From Pseudomonadota bacterium (GTDB lineage Bacteria > Campylobacterota > Campylobacteria > Campylobacterales > Sulfurospirillaceae), in NCBI GenBank assembly GCA_017860615.1, contig JAGDMU010000010.1, positions 1 through 64,000 of the forward strand: a DNA stretch of 64,000 bases, in the 5' to 3' direction. The notes below the pieces were generated by a model. It was given only the letters and a program-made list of their open reading frames with translations, was not told where the DNA came from and did not search any database. Made by a program: the position numbers and the translations under genes. Every line of letters starts with the position of its first letter. The first letter of the stretch is position 1. This document shows, piece after piece, positions 41,932 to 51,530 of this stretch.

Positions 41932-43620
41932 GTGTCACATCAAGTACTTGCTCTAAAATATCGTCCTTCCTCGTTTGATAAGTTGATCGGCCAAGAGTCG
42001 ATCACCCAAACACTTTCATTAGCACTTAACCAAGATAGGCTCTCACATGCCTATCTCTTTTCAGGACTTAGAGGGAGTGGTAAGACTTCGACAGCGCGCA
42101 TCTTTGCTAAAGCGCTCGTGTGTGACCAAGGCCCTTCTTCTACTCCGTGTGAAGTATGCGAACACTGCCTCAGTGCCAATGAAAACCGTCACATCGACAT
42201 CATCGAAATGGACGCCGCGTCCAATCGCGGAATTGATGATATTCGTGAACTGATAGAGAGCACCAAATACAAACCCACCAGTGCGCGTTTTAAAATCTTC
42301 ATCATCGATGAAGTCCATATGCTCACCACACAAGCGTTTAATGCACTTTTAAAGACATTGGAAGAGCCTCCAAGTTATGTAAAATTCATCCTTGCAACGA
42401 CCGATCCTTTAAAACTACCTGCAACAATTTTATCGCGTGCGCAACATTTTCGATTTAAACAGATCAAACAAAGTGACGTCGTCAATCACCTCTGCCACAT
42501 TCTCAATCTTGAAAACATCGAGTACGAAAAAGACGCGTTAGAGATGCTCTCTCGTGCAGGAAATGGCTCTCTTCGTGATACATTGACCTTGCTGGATCAA
42601 TCCATCATCTTCTCAAAAGGCTACATTACCCCTGAGAATGTCGCTACGATGCTGGGGCTTCTTGATCCTAACCAACTGGAAACGATTTTTACCGCCATTT
42701 TAAGTGGCAACAAGAGTGAAATGCTTCACCTCATCAAAGAGCTTGAGAGTTATGAGTGCGAAATCATCATCGATGAGTTAATCGCGTATCTTAAAAATGC
42801 TTTTTTTGCACAAGATCGCCGCTTTTCAACACTTCTGTATGAGCGTTTTTTCAAAATTCTCAGTGAATCCAAAAGTCTTCTTTACATCAACGCAAACAAC
42901 GGTTTTGTACTCTCCTTGATCTTCTTTAAGATGATCGAAGCGACCAATATCAAGACCATTGAAGAGATGATAGACTCACTTGAGAATGAGAAGTTCCGCC
43001 TTCCAACATCGCATCCAAAGCCAGAAGCAGCACAAAGTGTTGAAACACCTACCTTAGAACAACCTGCTGAAGCAGTTGAAGAAGTATTACCCGTACAAGA
43101 CCAAGGGGTAACCTCTGCAATGCTTTTTGCGCGCCTTTGCGACAAACTGCTTGATCGCAATGCTGAGCTGGGCGAATGTTTTAAAAATCACATTCGTTTT
43201 GTAAGCTTTGAAGAGACACAGCTTACTCTCACCTCAAATGCGGAAGGCGAAGCGAGTAAAACACTCAATACCTATTACAGCATCATCAAACATTTTGTGC
43301 AAGAGCTCTTTGGGCTAGAGACAAAAATCAAGATCAACAAAATTCAAACACCTCCAATAGAGCCACAACCTGAGCCTTCATTTGAGCCAAACTATGAAGC
43401 GCAAATGAGCGAAGCAGAACTCAGTGCCAATGATGAGAGTTCATCCATGATGGAAAGCCTTGAGTTTGAAGATGAATCTCAAAGTGAAAGTTGTGCAACA
43501 GGTGCAATGATGGCAGGGAAAAAAGAGATTGACGCTAAAGAGGTGCTCAATACCCCTTTTGTTCAAAGAGCCACGGAGCTTTTTGATCCACAAAAAATTC
43601 AAATTCGTCAGAAAGTTTAA
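41932..43620 (+). CDS. dnaX: DNA polymerase III subunits gamma/tau
   Basis: Clamp-loader ATPase. Starts at GTG 41932 (VSHQVLALKYRPSSFDKLIGQ). Walker A is GLRGSGKTSTARIFAKAL, the zinc-binding Cys set CDQ...CEVCEHC follows, then the Walker B DEVHML and sensor LATTDPLKLP. The C-terminal 200 residues are acidic, Pro/Glu-rich and variable, as in tau-type extensions. 562 residues. I see no slippery A-run and stem arrangement that would demand a gamma frameshift. 18 bases after rho, so probably co-transcribed. Confidence 0.95.
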   Translation: MSHQVLALKYRPSSFDKLIGQESITQTLSLALNQDRLSHAYLFSGLRGSGKTSTARIFAKALVCDQGPSSTPCEVCEHCLSANENRHIDIIEMDAASNRGIDDIRELIESTKYKPTSARFKIFIIDEVHMLTTQAFNALLKTLEEPPSYVKFILATTDPLKLPATILSRAQHFRFKQIKQSDVVNHLCHILNLENIEYEKDALEMLSRAGNGSLRDTLTLLDQSIIFSKGYITPENVATMLGLLDPNQLETIFTAILSGNKSEMLHLIKELESYECEIIIDELIAYLKNAFFAQDRRFSTLLYERFFKILSESKSLLYINANNGFVLSLIFFKMIEATNIKTIEEMIDSLENEKFRLPTSHPKPEAAQSVETPTLEQPAEAVEEVLPVQDQGVTSAMLFARLCDKLLDRNAELGECFKNHIRFVSFEETQLTLTSNAEGEASKTLNTYYSIIKHFVQELFGLETKIKINKIQTPPIEPQPEPSFEPNYEAQMSEAELSANDESSSMMESLEFEDESQSESCATGAMMAGKKEIDAKEVLNTPFVQRATELFDPQKIQIRQKV

Positions 43621-43622
43621 CG

Positions 43623-44117
43623 ATGGAAAAAATCCTTATTATTAACACAGGTGGCACTTTTAACAAACGCTACAATCCTCTCAAAGGTGAGCTTGAAGTT
43701 CCCAAAGATGGCATCGCTGTGGAGTCAATTTTACAGTACTGTAATAACACGTCGTATGAGCTTTTAAACATCATTCATAAAGACAGTTTAGAGATGAGTG
43801 AAATTGACCGTGAATTGATTGTTAAAACAATTCAAGCTTCTTCATGTCGCAAAGTTTTGATCGTGCATGGGACGGATACGATGGATGTTACCGCTACCTT
43901 TTTAGCACTGCATATCAAAGATAAAGTCATCACACTAACAGGAGCCATGGTTCCTTTGAGCATCAGCACAGTAGAGGCAACAAGCAATTTTATGATGGCA
44001 TTAGGTGATATGATGTGTAGAGAAAAGAATGGTGTCTATCTTGCGATGCACGGCGCAGTTGCCATACATGGAAGTATTTATAAAAACAGACAAAAAGGGA
44101 TTTTCGAGCTTTGTTAA
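43623..44117 (+). CDS. Single-domain asparaginase-like protein
   Basis: 164 residues matching only the N-terminal domain of L-asparaginases. The nucleophile threonine motif NTGGTF and the second motif HGTDTM, with the LTGAMVPL segment, are intact. The C-terminal domain that completes the dimer interface in the usual 330-residue enzymes is absent, and no remnant follows. It begins two bases after dnaX, so it is co-transcribed. Similar short asparaginase-domain genes occur next to dnaX in relatives as far as I recall. Catalytic activity uncertain. Confidence 0.75.
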   Translation: MEKILIINTGGTFNKRYNPLKGELEVPKDGIAVESILQYCNNTSYELLNIIHKDSLEMSEIDRELIVKTIQASSCRKVLIVHGTDTMDVTATFLALHIKDKVITLTGAMVPLSISTVEATSNFMMALGDMMCREKNGVYLAMHGAVAIHGSIYKNRQKGIFELC

Positions 44118-44860
44118 AGCGCTCGCAATCCCTCTGTTTTGCGAAATAAGAAGTGACTCATTACAATCACATAATAAGGGTAGATTACTACACCTAAAAA
44201 CGGAATGATGGTAAGCGCAAAACAGACCAACGAAATACCCCGCATCTGTCCTCCATACAATCGCTTCAGTTCTTTGTACTCTTCAGAAGAATTGATCATC
44301 GAAGCCACATCTAAAACCAAAAGCTTATGAAACAGATAATAAACAGGCACTAAAAGTGCAAAATTGAGCAATGGGATAAAGACTAAAGGAGAGAGCAACA
44401 AGAACATCAGAGTTGTCCACAAAAGCGTTTTAAACACCATCCAAAGATAACTCGCAAGCCCAATGCCACGAAATGCTACCTTAGGGTAATACAGTGATCC
44501 TATCTCTTTAATAAAATAGCCCGCAAAAAGCCCTACAATAACGGAATAAACCATCAAGAAAAGATAGTATGTCACCATTGCGGAAGTAAAAAAGAAAAGA
44601 ATGGCGATAACGGTTTTTGTGATGAAAATGAGTGAGACCATGCTCAAAAACCAGCTCTGTTCAATACTTCCTTCAAAGCTTTGTAAACTATGCGCTATCC
44701 ATTCAGAGAGTGCACCCATACCCCCAAATAAAAGCCAAATCGCCCCTATAAAAACGATGATGGTTAAAACAAAAGAGAGCAGCGAAACAAGCAAAACTCT
44801 TGGAGAGAGTGTATCTCCAAGAGCCAGAGCAAAAATATTCGTTTTGGGGGTTGAGTTCAT
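44114..44860 (-). CDS. EI24/CysZ-like membrane protein
   Basis: 248 residues with about six hydrophobic segments, including the long central pair around residues 75-115 and the PLVFIPLLNFALLVPVYYLFHKLL helix pair. The FRGIGLASYLWMVFKTLLW loop is typical of EI24-domain (CysZ-like) proteins. CysZ carries sulfate in enterobacteria, but this family is broad and no cysteine-biosynthesis genes are adjacent. Four bases downstream of the DUF945 gene; its stop overlaps the asparaginase-like stop by two bases. Confidence 0.8.
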   Translation of the reverse strand: MNSTPKTNIFALALGDTLSPRVLLVSLLSFVLTIIVFIGAIWLLFGGMGALSEWIAHSLQSFEGSIEQSWFLSMVSLIFITKTVIAILFFFTSAMVTYYLFLMVYSVIVGLFAGYFIKEIGSLYYPKVAFRGIGLASYLWMVFKTLLWTTLMFLLLSPLVFIPLLNFALLVPVYYLFHKLLVLDVASMINSSEEYKELKRLYGGQMRGISLVCFALTIIPFLGVVIYPYYVIVMSHFLFRKTEGLRAL

Positions 44861-44864
44861 GTTT

Positions 44865-46259
44865 TTATTGGATCACTTGACCATTAACGCTGATAGCGCC
44901 TTTTTTCATCGCAATTTCATAAATGAAAAAATCACCCTCAGGCTTGCCTAAAGCGAAATCTTCAGCCGAAGTGAGTCCCATAGCTTCAAGTGTTGCACGA
45001 TCATCTTTATGCACTTTAACTTTTGACGTAATGTCTAAAAGTCCAACAAGCGCCAACGGACTCTGTTTGTCACTGTAACTGTTTTGAGCGATCTCTAATG
45101 TGGTATCGACGCTGACATCTTTGAGGGTAAGCATGTCCATACTAAGGCCTTTAAATGCGATACCAAGATCGACTTTGATACCATGATTAACAAGTGCTAC
45201 AAAATCATCAATCAACACTTGATCTTCTACAGTCGTTGTACCAAGAAGCAATGCATTGTAGTCTGCTTGTACTTTTTTCATTGTATCCGAATTAATGCCT
45301 CTTAAAAAGAGTTTGGCAAAGAGTTTTTCGAGCTTAATATCATCCGTACTATTTAATACAGCAATATTGTCTAACATATAGTCAGCCTTAACTTGAAGAT
45401 CTTTTTTCACATCTTCAACACTACTGATCGCTTTGAGACTCCCTAGATCAAATTTGACATTGGTGTACTCATCATTGATCTCAAGTGCGTATTTACCGAT
45501 GCTTATGTCGCCTTGATTGTTCAGATCATCTTTGTAACTAAAGTTATAAATAAAATCTTTTAACTCACTTTTGAGCATGAACATCTCACCACTAACACCA
45601 AGATTTTGCTTACCAACGCCTACAACACCTTGAATAACACCACCACGTTCATTGAGCGTCAAAAGTTGTTTTTCGGTATTGATACTAAGGGTTGAACCTT
45701 CGGCTTTGATCTCTTCTTTAATATCTCGTAGTTTGAGATCTTTGAGCTTTTGATCACTTGTAAATGTCATATCAACCGCTAAAACACCCCGTGCCAAGAG
45801 CGGTAAAATGGCTTCGCTGAGAGCTTTATCATTTGCAAGTTCTTCTTGTGCTGATTTTGGTAATTGATCCAGAGATAAAGAAACTTTTACATCGCTTGGT
45901 AAAAGGTTAGAGTTTGTCATCTCGCCTTTGAATTTTAAACCATCAAATGCTTGATTGATACCTTCATTGCTTTCATCTTTGAGACTTTGCGCAAAAAGTT
46001 TATACTGTGCGTTTTTTTCAACCAACTGTGCCAGTAAAAAATCACGTGCTTTTTTCGCATCGACCACTTCAAGGCTAAATGCTCTTTTGCCAGTGAAATA
46101 ACCACTTTGACTCAAAATTTCTTGTTTAAAACCATTTTGTTCAAGCAGTGCTTTGTTTGCCTCTATGGTACTATCAACCTTTTGAGAGACAAGAAGAGGC
46201 GTTGCAGCAAACGCTGCTACAACGACAGAAGCGATAACCAGATATTTTGTTTTTGACAT
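44865..46259 (-). CDS. DUF945 (YdgA-like) family protein
   Basis: 464 residues. N-terminal hydrophobic signal anchor (YLVIASVVVAAFAATPLLVS), then a long beta-rich, repetitive body with many SLxLDxLPKSAQEEL-like stretches; the family is thought to be envelope-associated. DUF945 members are anchored in the inner membrane and face the periplasm; function unknown. Operon: prfB, 107-residue gene, this gene, EI24 gene. Confidence 0.75.
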   Translation of the reverse strand: MSKTKYLVIASVVVAAFAATPLLVSQKVDSTIEANKALLEQNGFKQEILSQSGYFTGKRAFSLEVVDAKKARDFLLAQLVEKNAQYKLFAQSLKDESNEGINQAFDGLKFKGEMTNSNLLPSDVKVSLSLDQLPKSAQEELANDKALSEAILPLLARGVLAVDMTFTSDQKLKDLKLRDIKEEIKAEGSTLSINTEKQLLTLNERGGVIQGVVGVGKQNLGVSGEMFMLKSELKDFIYNFSYKDDLNNQGDISIGKYALEINDEYTNVKFDLGSLKAISSVEDVKKDLQVKADYMLDNIAVLNSTDDIKLEKLFAKLFLRGINSDTMKKVQADYNALLLGTTTVEDQVLIDDFVALVNHGIKVDLGIAFKGLSMDMLTLKDVSVDTTLEIAQNSYSDKQSPLALVGLLDITSKVKVHKDDRATLEAMGLTSAEDFALGKPEGDFFIYEIAMKKGAISVNGQVIQ

Positions 46260-46271
46260 AAAAAGCCTTTG

Positions 46272-46595
46272 TTATTTGTAACCTATGACGTAATAGGTAT
46301 TTTTGTTAGGAACTTTTTCTAAAGTAATTTTATATTTTGCAGCCCATTTGCTAATCATTTCATTGACCTCATCAATCAATTCAGCACCAGAGGCTTCGTT
46401 TTTGATTTTGAAGTAATCTTTGTTACTAGAGAGTGCCACAAAAGAGTGATGAACTTTCAGTGCATCGTGGAGTGCGATGAGATGTTTTTCAACATGCTCA
46501 AACCCTATGGTGTTGTTAATGACACGCTCAAGTTGCGCTTCTGCATTTGGAGTGACACTGTAGCCTAGTTGTGTTAAGATTGCTTGTTTTTGCAT
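46272..46595 (-). CDS. Conserved hypothetical protein downstream of prfB
   Basis: 107 residues, mostly helical, soluble, no signal or membrane segment. The N-terminus MQKQAILTQLGYSVTPNAEAQLERVINNT suggests a small helical bundle, and the C-terminus KITLEKVPNKNTYYVIGYK a strand pair. C. jejuni has a hypothetical gene beside prfB, but I cannot confirm homology. It lies 12 bases after prfB, so it shares that transcript. Confidence 0.7.
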   Translation of the reverse strand: MQKQAILTQLGYSVTPNAEAQLERVINNTIGFEHVEKHLIALHDALKVHHSFVALSSNKDYFKIKNEASGAELIDEVNEMISKWAAKYKITLEKVPNKNTYYVIGYK

Positions 46596-46607
46596 TGTAA
46601 TCCTTTA

Positions 46608-47702
46608 TTAGCGTTTTTGTGCGATAAGCACATCTTCGATCATTTTTGAAATATCACCGTCTAAAATATTATTGACTTGAGAGTAAGCGATGTTACTACG
46701 GTTGTCTTTGACTTGCTGATACGGTGCAAGCACGTAAGAGCGAATTTGATGCCCCCAACCGATTTCACTCTTCTCGACACCATCTTTTTCTGCTTGTTGT
46801 TTTTCAAGCTCTAATTCATACAAACGAGATTTTAACATCTTCATCGCCGATGCTCTGTTTTTATGTTGCGATCTATCATTTTGACACTGTACCACAATAC
46901 CTGTTGGCATGTGTGTAATACGAATCGCACTATCGGTTTTATTGACATGCTGACCACCAGCACCACCTGAACGGTACGTATCCACTTTAAGATCACGATC
47001 TTCGATCACGATGTCAATATCGTCATCCACCTCAGGAGAAACCATCACGGAACTAAAAGAAGTGTGACGTTTGGCATTGGCATCAAACGGACTAATGCGC
47101 ACTAAACGGTGAATACCATTTTCAACTTTCATATAGCCATACGCATTTTCACCACTGATGATAAAACTCACATCTTTCAGCCCTGCCTCATCACCCTCTT
47201 GGTAGTCGAGCACTTCGACTTTAAAACCTGAGCGTTCCGCCCACCTCAAATACATACGGTATAAAATACTCGCCCAATCTTGGCTCTCCGTTCCTCCAGC
47301 ACCTGGGTGAATCGAGATAATGGCATTTTTGTTATCATTTTCGCCACTGAGCATCATGGCTATCTCTAAATTGGTGATATGATCTTCAAGATGTTCTGCA
47401 TCTTTGTAAAGCTCTTCGATGGTCGCTTCGTCATTTTCAGCATTTGCCATTTCGTACAAATCCACAGCATCCACAACAACATTTTTTGCCTTAGTGTAGC
47501 GTGTGAGTAAAGAGTTCAGAGATGTTTTTTCTTTTTGCAACTCAGCGGCTTTTTTTGCATCGTTCCAAAATTCAGGATCTTGCTCTATCGCTTCGATCTC
47601 TTTAAGCCTTGAAGTTAAATCTTCTGGTTTAATGATCTGCGCGATATTGTCCACTTTTGTGGTTAATTTTTTGAGAAGTTCGGTATATTCGTAACTATCC
47701 AA
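46608..47702 (-). CDS. prfB: Peptide chain release factor 2
   Basis: RF2 recognises UGA and UAA stop codons. The codon-reading SPF motif ([16 protein letters not shown]) and the catalytic GGQ loop ([15 protein letters not shown]) are present. Translation starts at TTG 47702 with AAGGA upstream, giving 364 residues, close to the standard 365. There is no internal UGA, so the programmed +1 frameshift that autoregulates prfB in E. coli is absent. Divergent from panC across 90 bases. Confidence 0.95.
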   Translation of the reverse strand: MDSYEYTELLKKLTTKVDNIAQIIKPEDLTSRLKEIEAIEQDPEFWNDAKKAAELQKEKTSLNSLLTRYTKAKNVVVDAVDLYEMANAENDEATIEELYKDAEHLEDHITNLEIAMMLSGENDNKNAIISIHPGAGGTESQDWASILYRMYLRWAERSGFKVEVLDYQEGDEAGLKDVSFIISGENAYGYMKVENGIHRLVRISPFDANAKRHTSFSSVMVSPEVDDDIDIVIEDRDLKVDTYRSGGAGGQHVNKTDSAIRITHMPTGIVVQCQNDRSQHKNRASAMKMLKSRLYELELEKQQAEKDGVEKSEIGWGHQIRSYVLAPYQQVKDNRSNIAYSQVNNILDGDISKMIEDVLIAQKR

Positions 47703-47714
47703 ATGGTTTCCTTT

Positions 47715-47723
47715 TGCTATAAT
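47715..47723 (+). promoter_or_regulatory. Extended -10 promoter (TGCTATAAT) for panC
   Basis: TTTTGCTATAATACTCG; start near 47730 gives a 63-base leader and rules out the in-frame ATG at 47703. Confidence 0.75.
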
Positions 47724-47792
47724 ACTCGCTTCAATTTAAGAGACCTCTGTAACAAGAAGTCTAGTATTATATTCTACTCAAAAGTGCCTAAA

Positions 47793-48614
47793 ATGAAAAT
47801 AGTAAAAACCATTGAAGAATTATCCCAAGCGAGAAGAGAGCTTAATGGCTCCGTAGGCTTTGTGCCAACCATGGGAGCATTACACAACGGACACCTCTCT
47901 TTAATGCAAAAATCCATCGCCGAAAATGACCACACCATCGTCTCTGTTTTTGTCAATCCTACCCAGTTTTTAGAAGGGGAAGATTTTCACACATATCCAC
48001 AACGTACCCAAGCCGATATTAAAATCTGTGAGCTTGCAGGTGTGAGCATTTTATTTATGCCAACCGTTGAGATGATGTACTCCAAAATGGAACCAACCAT
48101 CTTAGCGCCAAGCTCCAAAGCGTATGTGCTTGAAGGGTTAGCCCGCCCTGGTCATTTTGATGGCGTTTTACGTGTGGTTCTCAAACTTTTCAACCTTACC
48201 AAACCTACACGCGCTTATTTTGGTAAAAAAGATGCCCAACAGCTCTATCTTTTACAAAACATGGTCGCTTCCCTCTTTGTGGATCTTGAAATTGTACCCT
48301 GTGAAATTGTGCGAGAAGATGATGGTTTAGCGCTTTCAAGTCGCAATGTCTATCTAAGCCCACAAGAACGCAAAGATGCCTTACTGCTTTGCGAATCGCT
48401 TAAAGTGGCAACACATGCTATCATTGCAGGAGAGCGTGATATTGCCAAAATTAAAACTGAAATGTTACAGACCCTAAAACCTTTACATGTAGAATACGTG
48501 GAAATTTTAAATCGTGATTTTGATACAATATCAACCATTGAAATAGGCAACTCTATCATTTTAGTCTGCGCAAAAGTTGGTACTACTCGCCTCATTGATA
48601 ATTTATGGATTTAA
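47793..48614 (+). CDS. panC: Pantothenate synthetase
   Basis: Condenses pantoate with beta-alanine using ATP to make pantothenate, the CoA precursor. The HIGH-like motif is PTMGALHNGH, followed by SVFVNPTQF, RPGHFDGVLRVVLKLFN and the KDAQQLYLLQNM segment; the KMSKS-like loop lies in LALSSRNVYLS. 273 residues from ATG 47793, chosen because the longer ORF begins upstream of the promoter. Contains an imperfect ACATGT palindrome copy at 48482. Confidence 0.95.
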   Translation: MKIVKTIEELSQARRELNGSVGFVPTMGALHNGHLSLMQKSIAENDHTIVSVFVNPTQFLEGEDFHTYPQRTQADIKICELAGVSILFMPTVEMMYSKMEPTILAPSSKAYVLEGLARPGHFDGVLRVVLKLFNLTKPTRAYFGKKDAQQLYLLQNMVASLFVDLEIVPCEIVREDDGLALSSRNVYLSPQERKDALLLCESLKVATHAIIAGERDIAKIKTEMLQTLKPLHVEYVEILNRDFDTISTIEIGNSIILVCAKVGTTRLIDNLWI

Positions 48615-48616
48615 GG

Positions 48617-48732
48617 TATTTTTCTGCCTCATCAGAGGCTAGCTTTAGTGCCCCAGTGGCAAACGTAGCTTTGGAAGCTTTGCTTTTAAAGCGTATAAAA
48701 CGAGTTCTGGAAGAACTCTATTAAGGAATAGA
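48617..48732 (+). ncRNA. Structured 5' leader, copy C (before rimO), with -10-like start
   Basis: GGTATTTT (48615-48622) occupies the position of the -10 in copies A and B. Then GCCTC-ATCA-GAGGC, TGCC-CCAGT-GGCA, AACGTAG (48662-48668), the 11-bp stem with TTT loop (48668-48678 and 48682-48692), and GAGTTC-TGGAA-GAACTC (48702-48718) matching the last hairpin of copy A. In the 11-bp stem two A-U pairs are replaced by G-U, one of them through changes on both arms. Confidence 0.5.
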
Positions 48733-50043
48733 TTGAAAAAACTACATTTAGTCTCACTTGGCTGTAACAAAAATCTTGTCGATAGCGAAGTGATGTTAGG
48801 AAAACTCCAAGCCTATGAGATGTGCGATAATCCCTCTCAGGCAGACGTGCTGATCGTCAATACCTGTGGCTTCATCGGACCAGCCAAAGAAGAGAGTCTC
48901 AACACCATCTTTTCACTCCATGAAGCACGTAAAAAAGGCTCTATACTCGTTATGGCAGGCTGTTTGACAGAACGATACAAAGAAGATCTTACCAAAGAGC
49001 TGAAAGAAGTTGACCTCTTTACAGGTGTGGGTGATTATGACAAAATTGATGAAATTATCGCTCTTCGTCAAAATCGTTTTACTCCAGCGACCTATTTACA
49101 AAGCGAAGAGGAGCGTGTGATTACAGGCTCTAACGCACATGCGTATGTCAAGCTCTCAGAAGGATGCAATCAAACGTGTAGCTTTTGCGCAATTCCTGGA
49201 TTTAAAGGTAAGCTTCATTCACGCACGCTTGAATCACTCGTTAAAGAGGTTAAAGCGCTTGTGGCAAAAGGCTTTTATGACATCAGTTTTATCTCTCAAG
49301 ATAGCAGCTCATTTCTGCGTGATATCGGTGAAAAAGAGGGCTTAATCAAACTTATTGATGCGGTAGAACAGATTGAAGGCGTGAAAAGTGCACGTATTTT
49401 ATACCTTTACCCTACGACCACATCCAACGCTCTCATTGAGCGCATTATCGCTTCACCACTCTTTCATAACTACTTTGATATGCCGATCCAACACATCAGC
49501 GATTCGATGCTCAAACGCATGAAAAGAGGTGCAGGACGTGAACGTATTATCGAACAACTTGATCTTATGCGCAAAGCGCCTAATAGCTTTATTCGTACCA
49601 GCTTTATTGTGGGCCATCCAGGAGAGAGCGAAGCAGAATTTAAAGAGCTTCTTGACTTTACCAAAGCGTTTGATTTTGATCGTGTAAATATCTTTGCATA
49701 TTCTGATGAAGAAGACACATCTGCTTACGAAATGGAAGAGAAGATTGATACAAAAACCATCAATAAACGCATTAAACAACTCGACAAAATCGTTCAAGCC
49801 AAAACGAAAAAAAGTTTTGAAAAAGAGGTTGGCAAAGAGGTCATCATCTTAGTTGAAGGTGAAAGCAGCGAACATGAATATTTTATGGGCGCACGTGAGC
49901 TTCTTTGGGCACCTAGCATCGATGGTGAGGTCTTGGTCAATGACTCCGATGTTGCAAACATTGAAGTTGGAAAATGCTACCGAGCGACCATTACTGAATG
50001 TGCTGGAGATCAACTCATTGCAACCATTACTTCAGTTGCATGA
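48733..50043 (+). CDS. rimO: Ribosomal protein S12 methylthiotransferase RimO
   Basis: Radical-SAM enzyme that adds a methylthio group to an aspartate of ribosomal protein S12. Starts at TTG 48733 with AAGGA upstream. The N-terminal domain has three cluster cysteines (SLGCNKN, VNTCGF, AGCL); the radical-SAM triad is [11 protein letters not shown]; a C-terminal TRAM domain starts near residue 370. The [10 protein letters not shown] sequence distinguishes RimO from MiaB, which has CAMNVRDSE at that place. E. coli YcaO assists RimO, and a YcaO gene is present at 24923. Confidence 0.95.
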   Translation: MKKLHLVSLGCNKNLVDSEVMLGKLQAYEMCDNPSQADVLIVNTCGFIGPAKEESLNTIFSLHEARKKGSILVMAGCLTERYKEDLTKELKEVDLFTGVGDYDKIDEIIALRQNRFTPATYLQSEEERVITGSNAHAYVKLSEGCNQTCSFCAIPGFKGKLHSRTLESLVKEVKALVAKGFYDISFISQDSSSFLRDIGEKEGLIKLIDAVEQIEGVKSARILYLYPTTTSNALIERIIASPLFHNYFDMPIQHISDSMLKRMKRGAGRERIIEQLDLMRKAPNSFIRTSFIVGHPGESEAEFKELLDFTKAFDFDRVNIFAYSDEEDTSAYEMEEKIDTKTINKRIKQLDKIVQAKTKKSFEKEVGKEVIILVEGESSEHEYFMGARELLWAPSIDGEVLVNDSDVANIEVGKCYRATITECAGDQLIATITSVA

Positions 50044-51007
50044 AGCAACATTAGCGTACTTAAGGCACACTAAAAATCTATTGGCATTCTCAGGGGGTGG
50101 AGACTCTACCGCCCTCTTCTTTTTACTGCTTGAAAAGCATATTCCTTTTGATATAGCACATGTTAATTACCAAACCAGAGCGCAAAGCAATGCAGAAGCA
50201 GCGTATGCTAAAACATTAGCCGATACCCACAAAAAAGAGCTTTTTACCTTGACATGCAAACTAGAGGGGTCTAATTTTGAGCATCATGCACGACATGAAC
50301 GTTACACTTTTTTTAAGCAACTCATTCAAGATCACGGCTATCAAACGCTTCTTACAGCCCATCATCTAGGGGATCAACTAGAATGGTTTTTAATGCAGCT
50401 AACACGTGGAGCTGGGCTTGTGGAAATGTTGGGTATGCAAGAAAAGGAAGAGCGAGAGCAGTACTCAATTATTCGGCCACTTTTACATATCAGCAAGCAA
50501 ACGCTTCAGGGCTATTTGCATGAACACAACATTATTTATTTTAACGATGAAAGTAATGACTCCTTAAAACACCTACGTAATCAGTTCCGACATGACCATG
50601 CAAACCCACTGATTAATACCTATGAAGAAGGCATTGCTAAAAGTTTTGCGTACTTAGAGGAAGATCGTAAACGACTTTTGCCTCATCAGACGAAACGTAT
50701 CCAAGATCTTTTTATACTCACAAGAGATGCCGATGATCTTATCAACATTCGTCACATTGACAAAGTACTCAAACTTTTAGGACTTCTGCCATCTAAAGCA
50801 CAAAGAGATGAGATTTTACGAACAAAAGCATGTGTTGTTGGTGGAAAAATTGTGGTTTGCTTTGAAAAAGAGAAGATTTTTATAGCGCCCTATCATCAAG
50901 AAACGATGGATAAAACATTTAAAGAGCTCTGTCGAACAGAGCGTATTCCTTCAAAAATACGCCCCTATTTGTATGGAGTAGGAATCGATCCTAACGCGTT
51001 GCGTTAA
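50000..51007 (+). CDS. tilS: tRNA(Ile)-lysidine synthase
   Basis: Modifies cytidine 34 of tRNA(Ile)(CAU) to lysidine so that it reads AUA. The ATP pyrophosphatase P-loop is [12 protein letters not shown], with [13 protein letters not shown] and [21 protein letters not shown] as family motifs. The start is uncertain: GTG 50000 overlaps rimO by 44 bases, TTG 50036 by 8 bases; neither has a strong ribosome site. About 323-335 residues, typical of the short Campylobacterota form. Its 3' end overlaps the convergent PilO-like gene by 17 bases. C. jejuni also has rimO-tilS adjacent. Confidence 0.92.
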   Translation: MLEINSLQPLLQLHEATLAYLRHTKNLLAFSGGGDSTALFFLLLEKHIPFDIAHVNYQTRAQSNAEAAYAKTLADTHKKELFTLTCKLEGSNFEHHARHERYTFFKQLIQDHGYQTLLTAHHLGDQLEWFLMQLTRGAGLVEMLGMQEKEEREQYSIIRPLLHISKQTLQGYLHEHNIIYFNDESNDSLKHLRNQFRHDHANPLINTYEEGIAKSFAYLEEDRKRLLPHQTKRIQDLFILTRDADDLINIRHIDKVLKLLGLLPSKAQRDEILRTKACVVGGKIVVCFEKEKIFIAPYHQETMDKTFKELCRTERIPSKIRPYLYGVGIDPNALR

Positions 51008-51530
51008 GATCATACACTTTAATTTTAAAGGTTGAGCTAATACTCTCTTTAGTCGATTCTAAATGAATCGGAAAATCGGCTTGAACAATACTGCTATAAC
51101 GATTGAGTCCCTCTAAAAAATTGTAGAAATTACTTGGTGTTTTAAGCGTTGAAGTCACATTGAGTTCATACTCTACAAACTCTTTTTTATAGTCTGATTT
51201 GGTCACTTCCATTAAGGAGACTTGAGTAAAAAACTTGCCAGCATAACGCATAAATTCTTCTTGCGTAAAGGGGTGTTTGAACGCGCCAATGATGTGTACA
51301 TTTTCTGCTTTGAGTTTGGAGAGTTCCGCTTCACGCTCTAAAAAAAGATTTTCAACACGTGTTTTATGCACCAAAACACGTTTGTATTCTGCTTGCAAAA
51401 TACGGTGTTCTTTAACATTGGGAATAATTAACAAAAATACAAACGTAAACGTGATTATAATGAAGACCATTAAAAAAATAAGCAACTTCATAATATCTAT
51501 TTTGTCTAAACTTCGATCAAAACTATTCAC
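50991..51530 (-). CDS. PilO-like membrane protein (Pil-like operon, third gene)
   Basis: About 179 residues. One membrane helix (about 14-36), a coiled coil (residues 40-75), then a ferredoxin-like small domain ending in [12 protein letters not shown]. This is the layout of PilO of type IV pilus or type II secretion machines. GTG 51530 overlaps the upstream stop as GTGAATAG and has GAGGAT eight bases before it, so I prefer it to ATG 51548. Homology to PilO is inferred from architecture and position, not from a clear motif. C. jejuni has hypothetical membrane genes in the same place. Confidence 0.65.
   Translation of the reverse strand: MNSFDRSLDKIDIMKLLIFLMVFIIITFTFVFLLIIPNVKEHRILQAEYKRVLVHKTRVENLFLEREAELSKLKAENVHIIGAFKHPFTQEEFMRYAGKFFTQVSLMEVTKSDYKKEFVEYELNVTSTLKTPSNFYNFLEGLNRYSSIVQADFPIHLESTKESISSTFKIKVYDLNATR

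Noticed and set aside
46608-47702. Programmed frameshift in prfB
   Set aside because: A single open frame with a TTG start and a ribosome site covers the full RF2; there is no in-frame UGA near codon 26.
50991-51007. 17-base convergent overlap of tilS and the PilO-like gene as a regulatory antisense device
   Set aside because: Small tail-to-tail overlaps occur repeatedly here (also near 29998 and 44115) and simply reflect tight packing.
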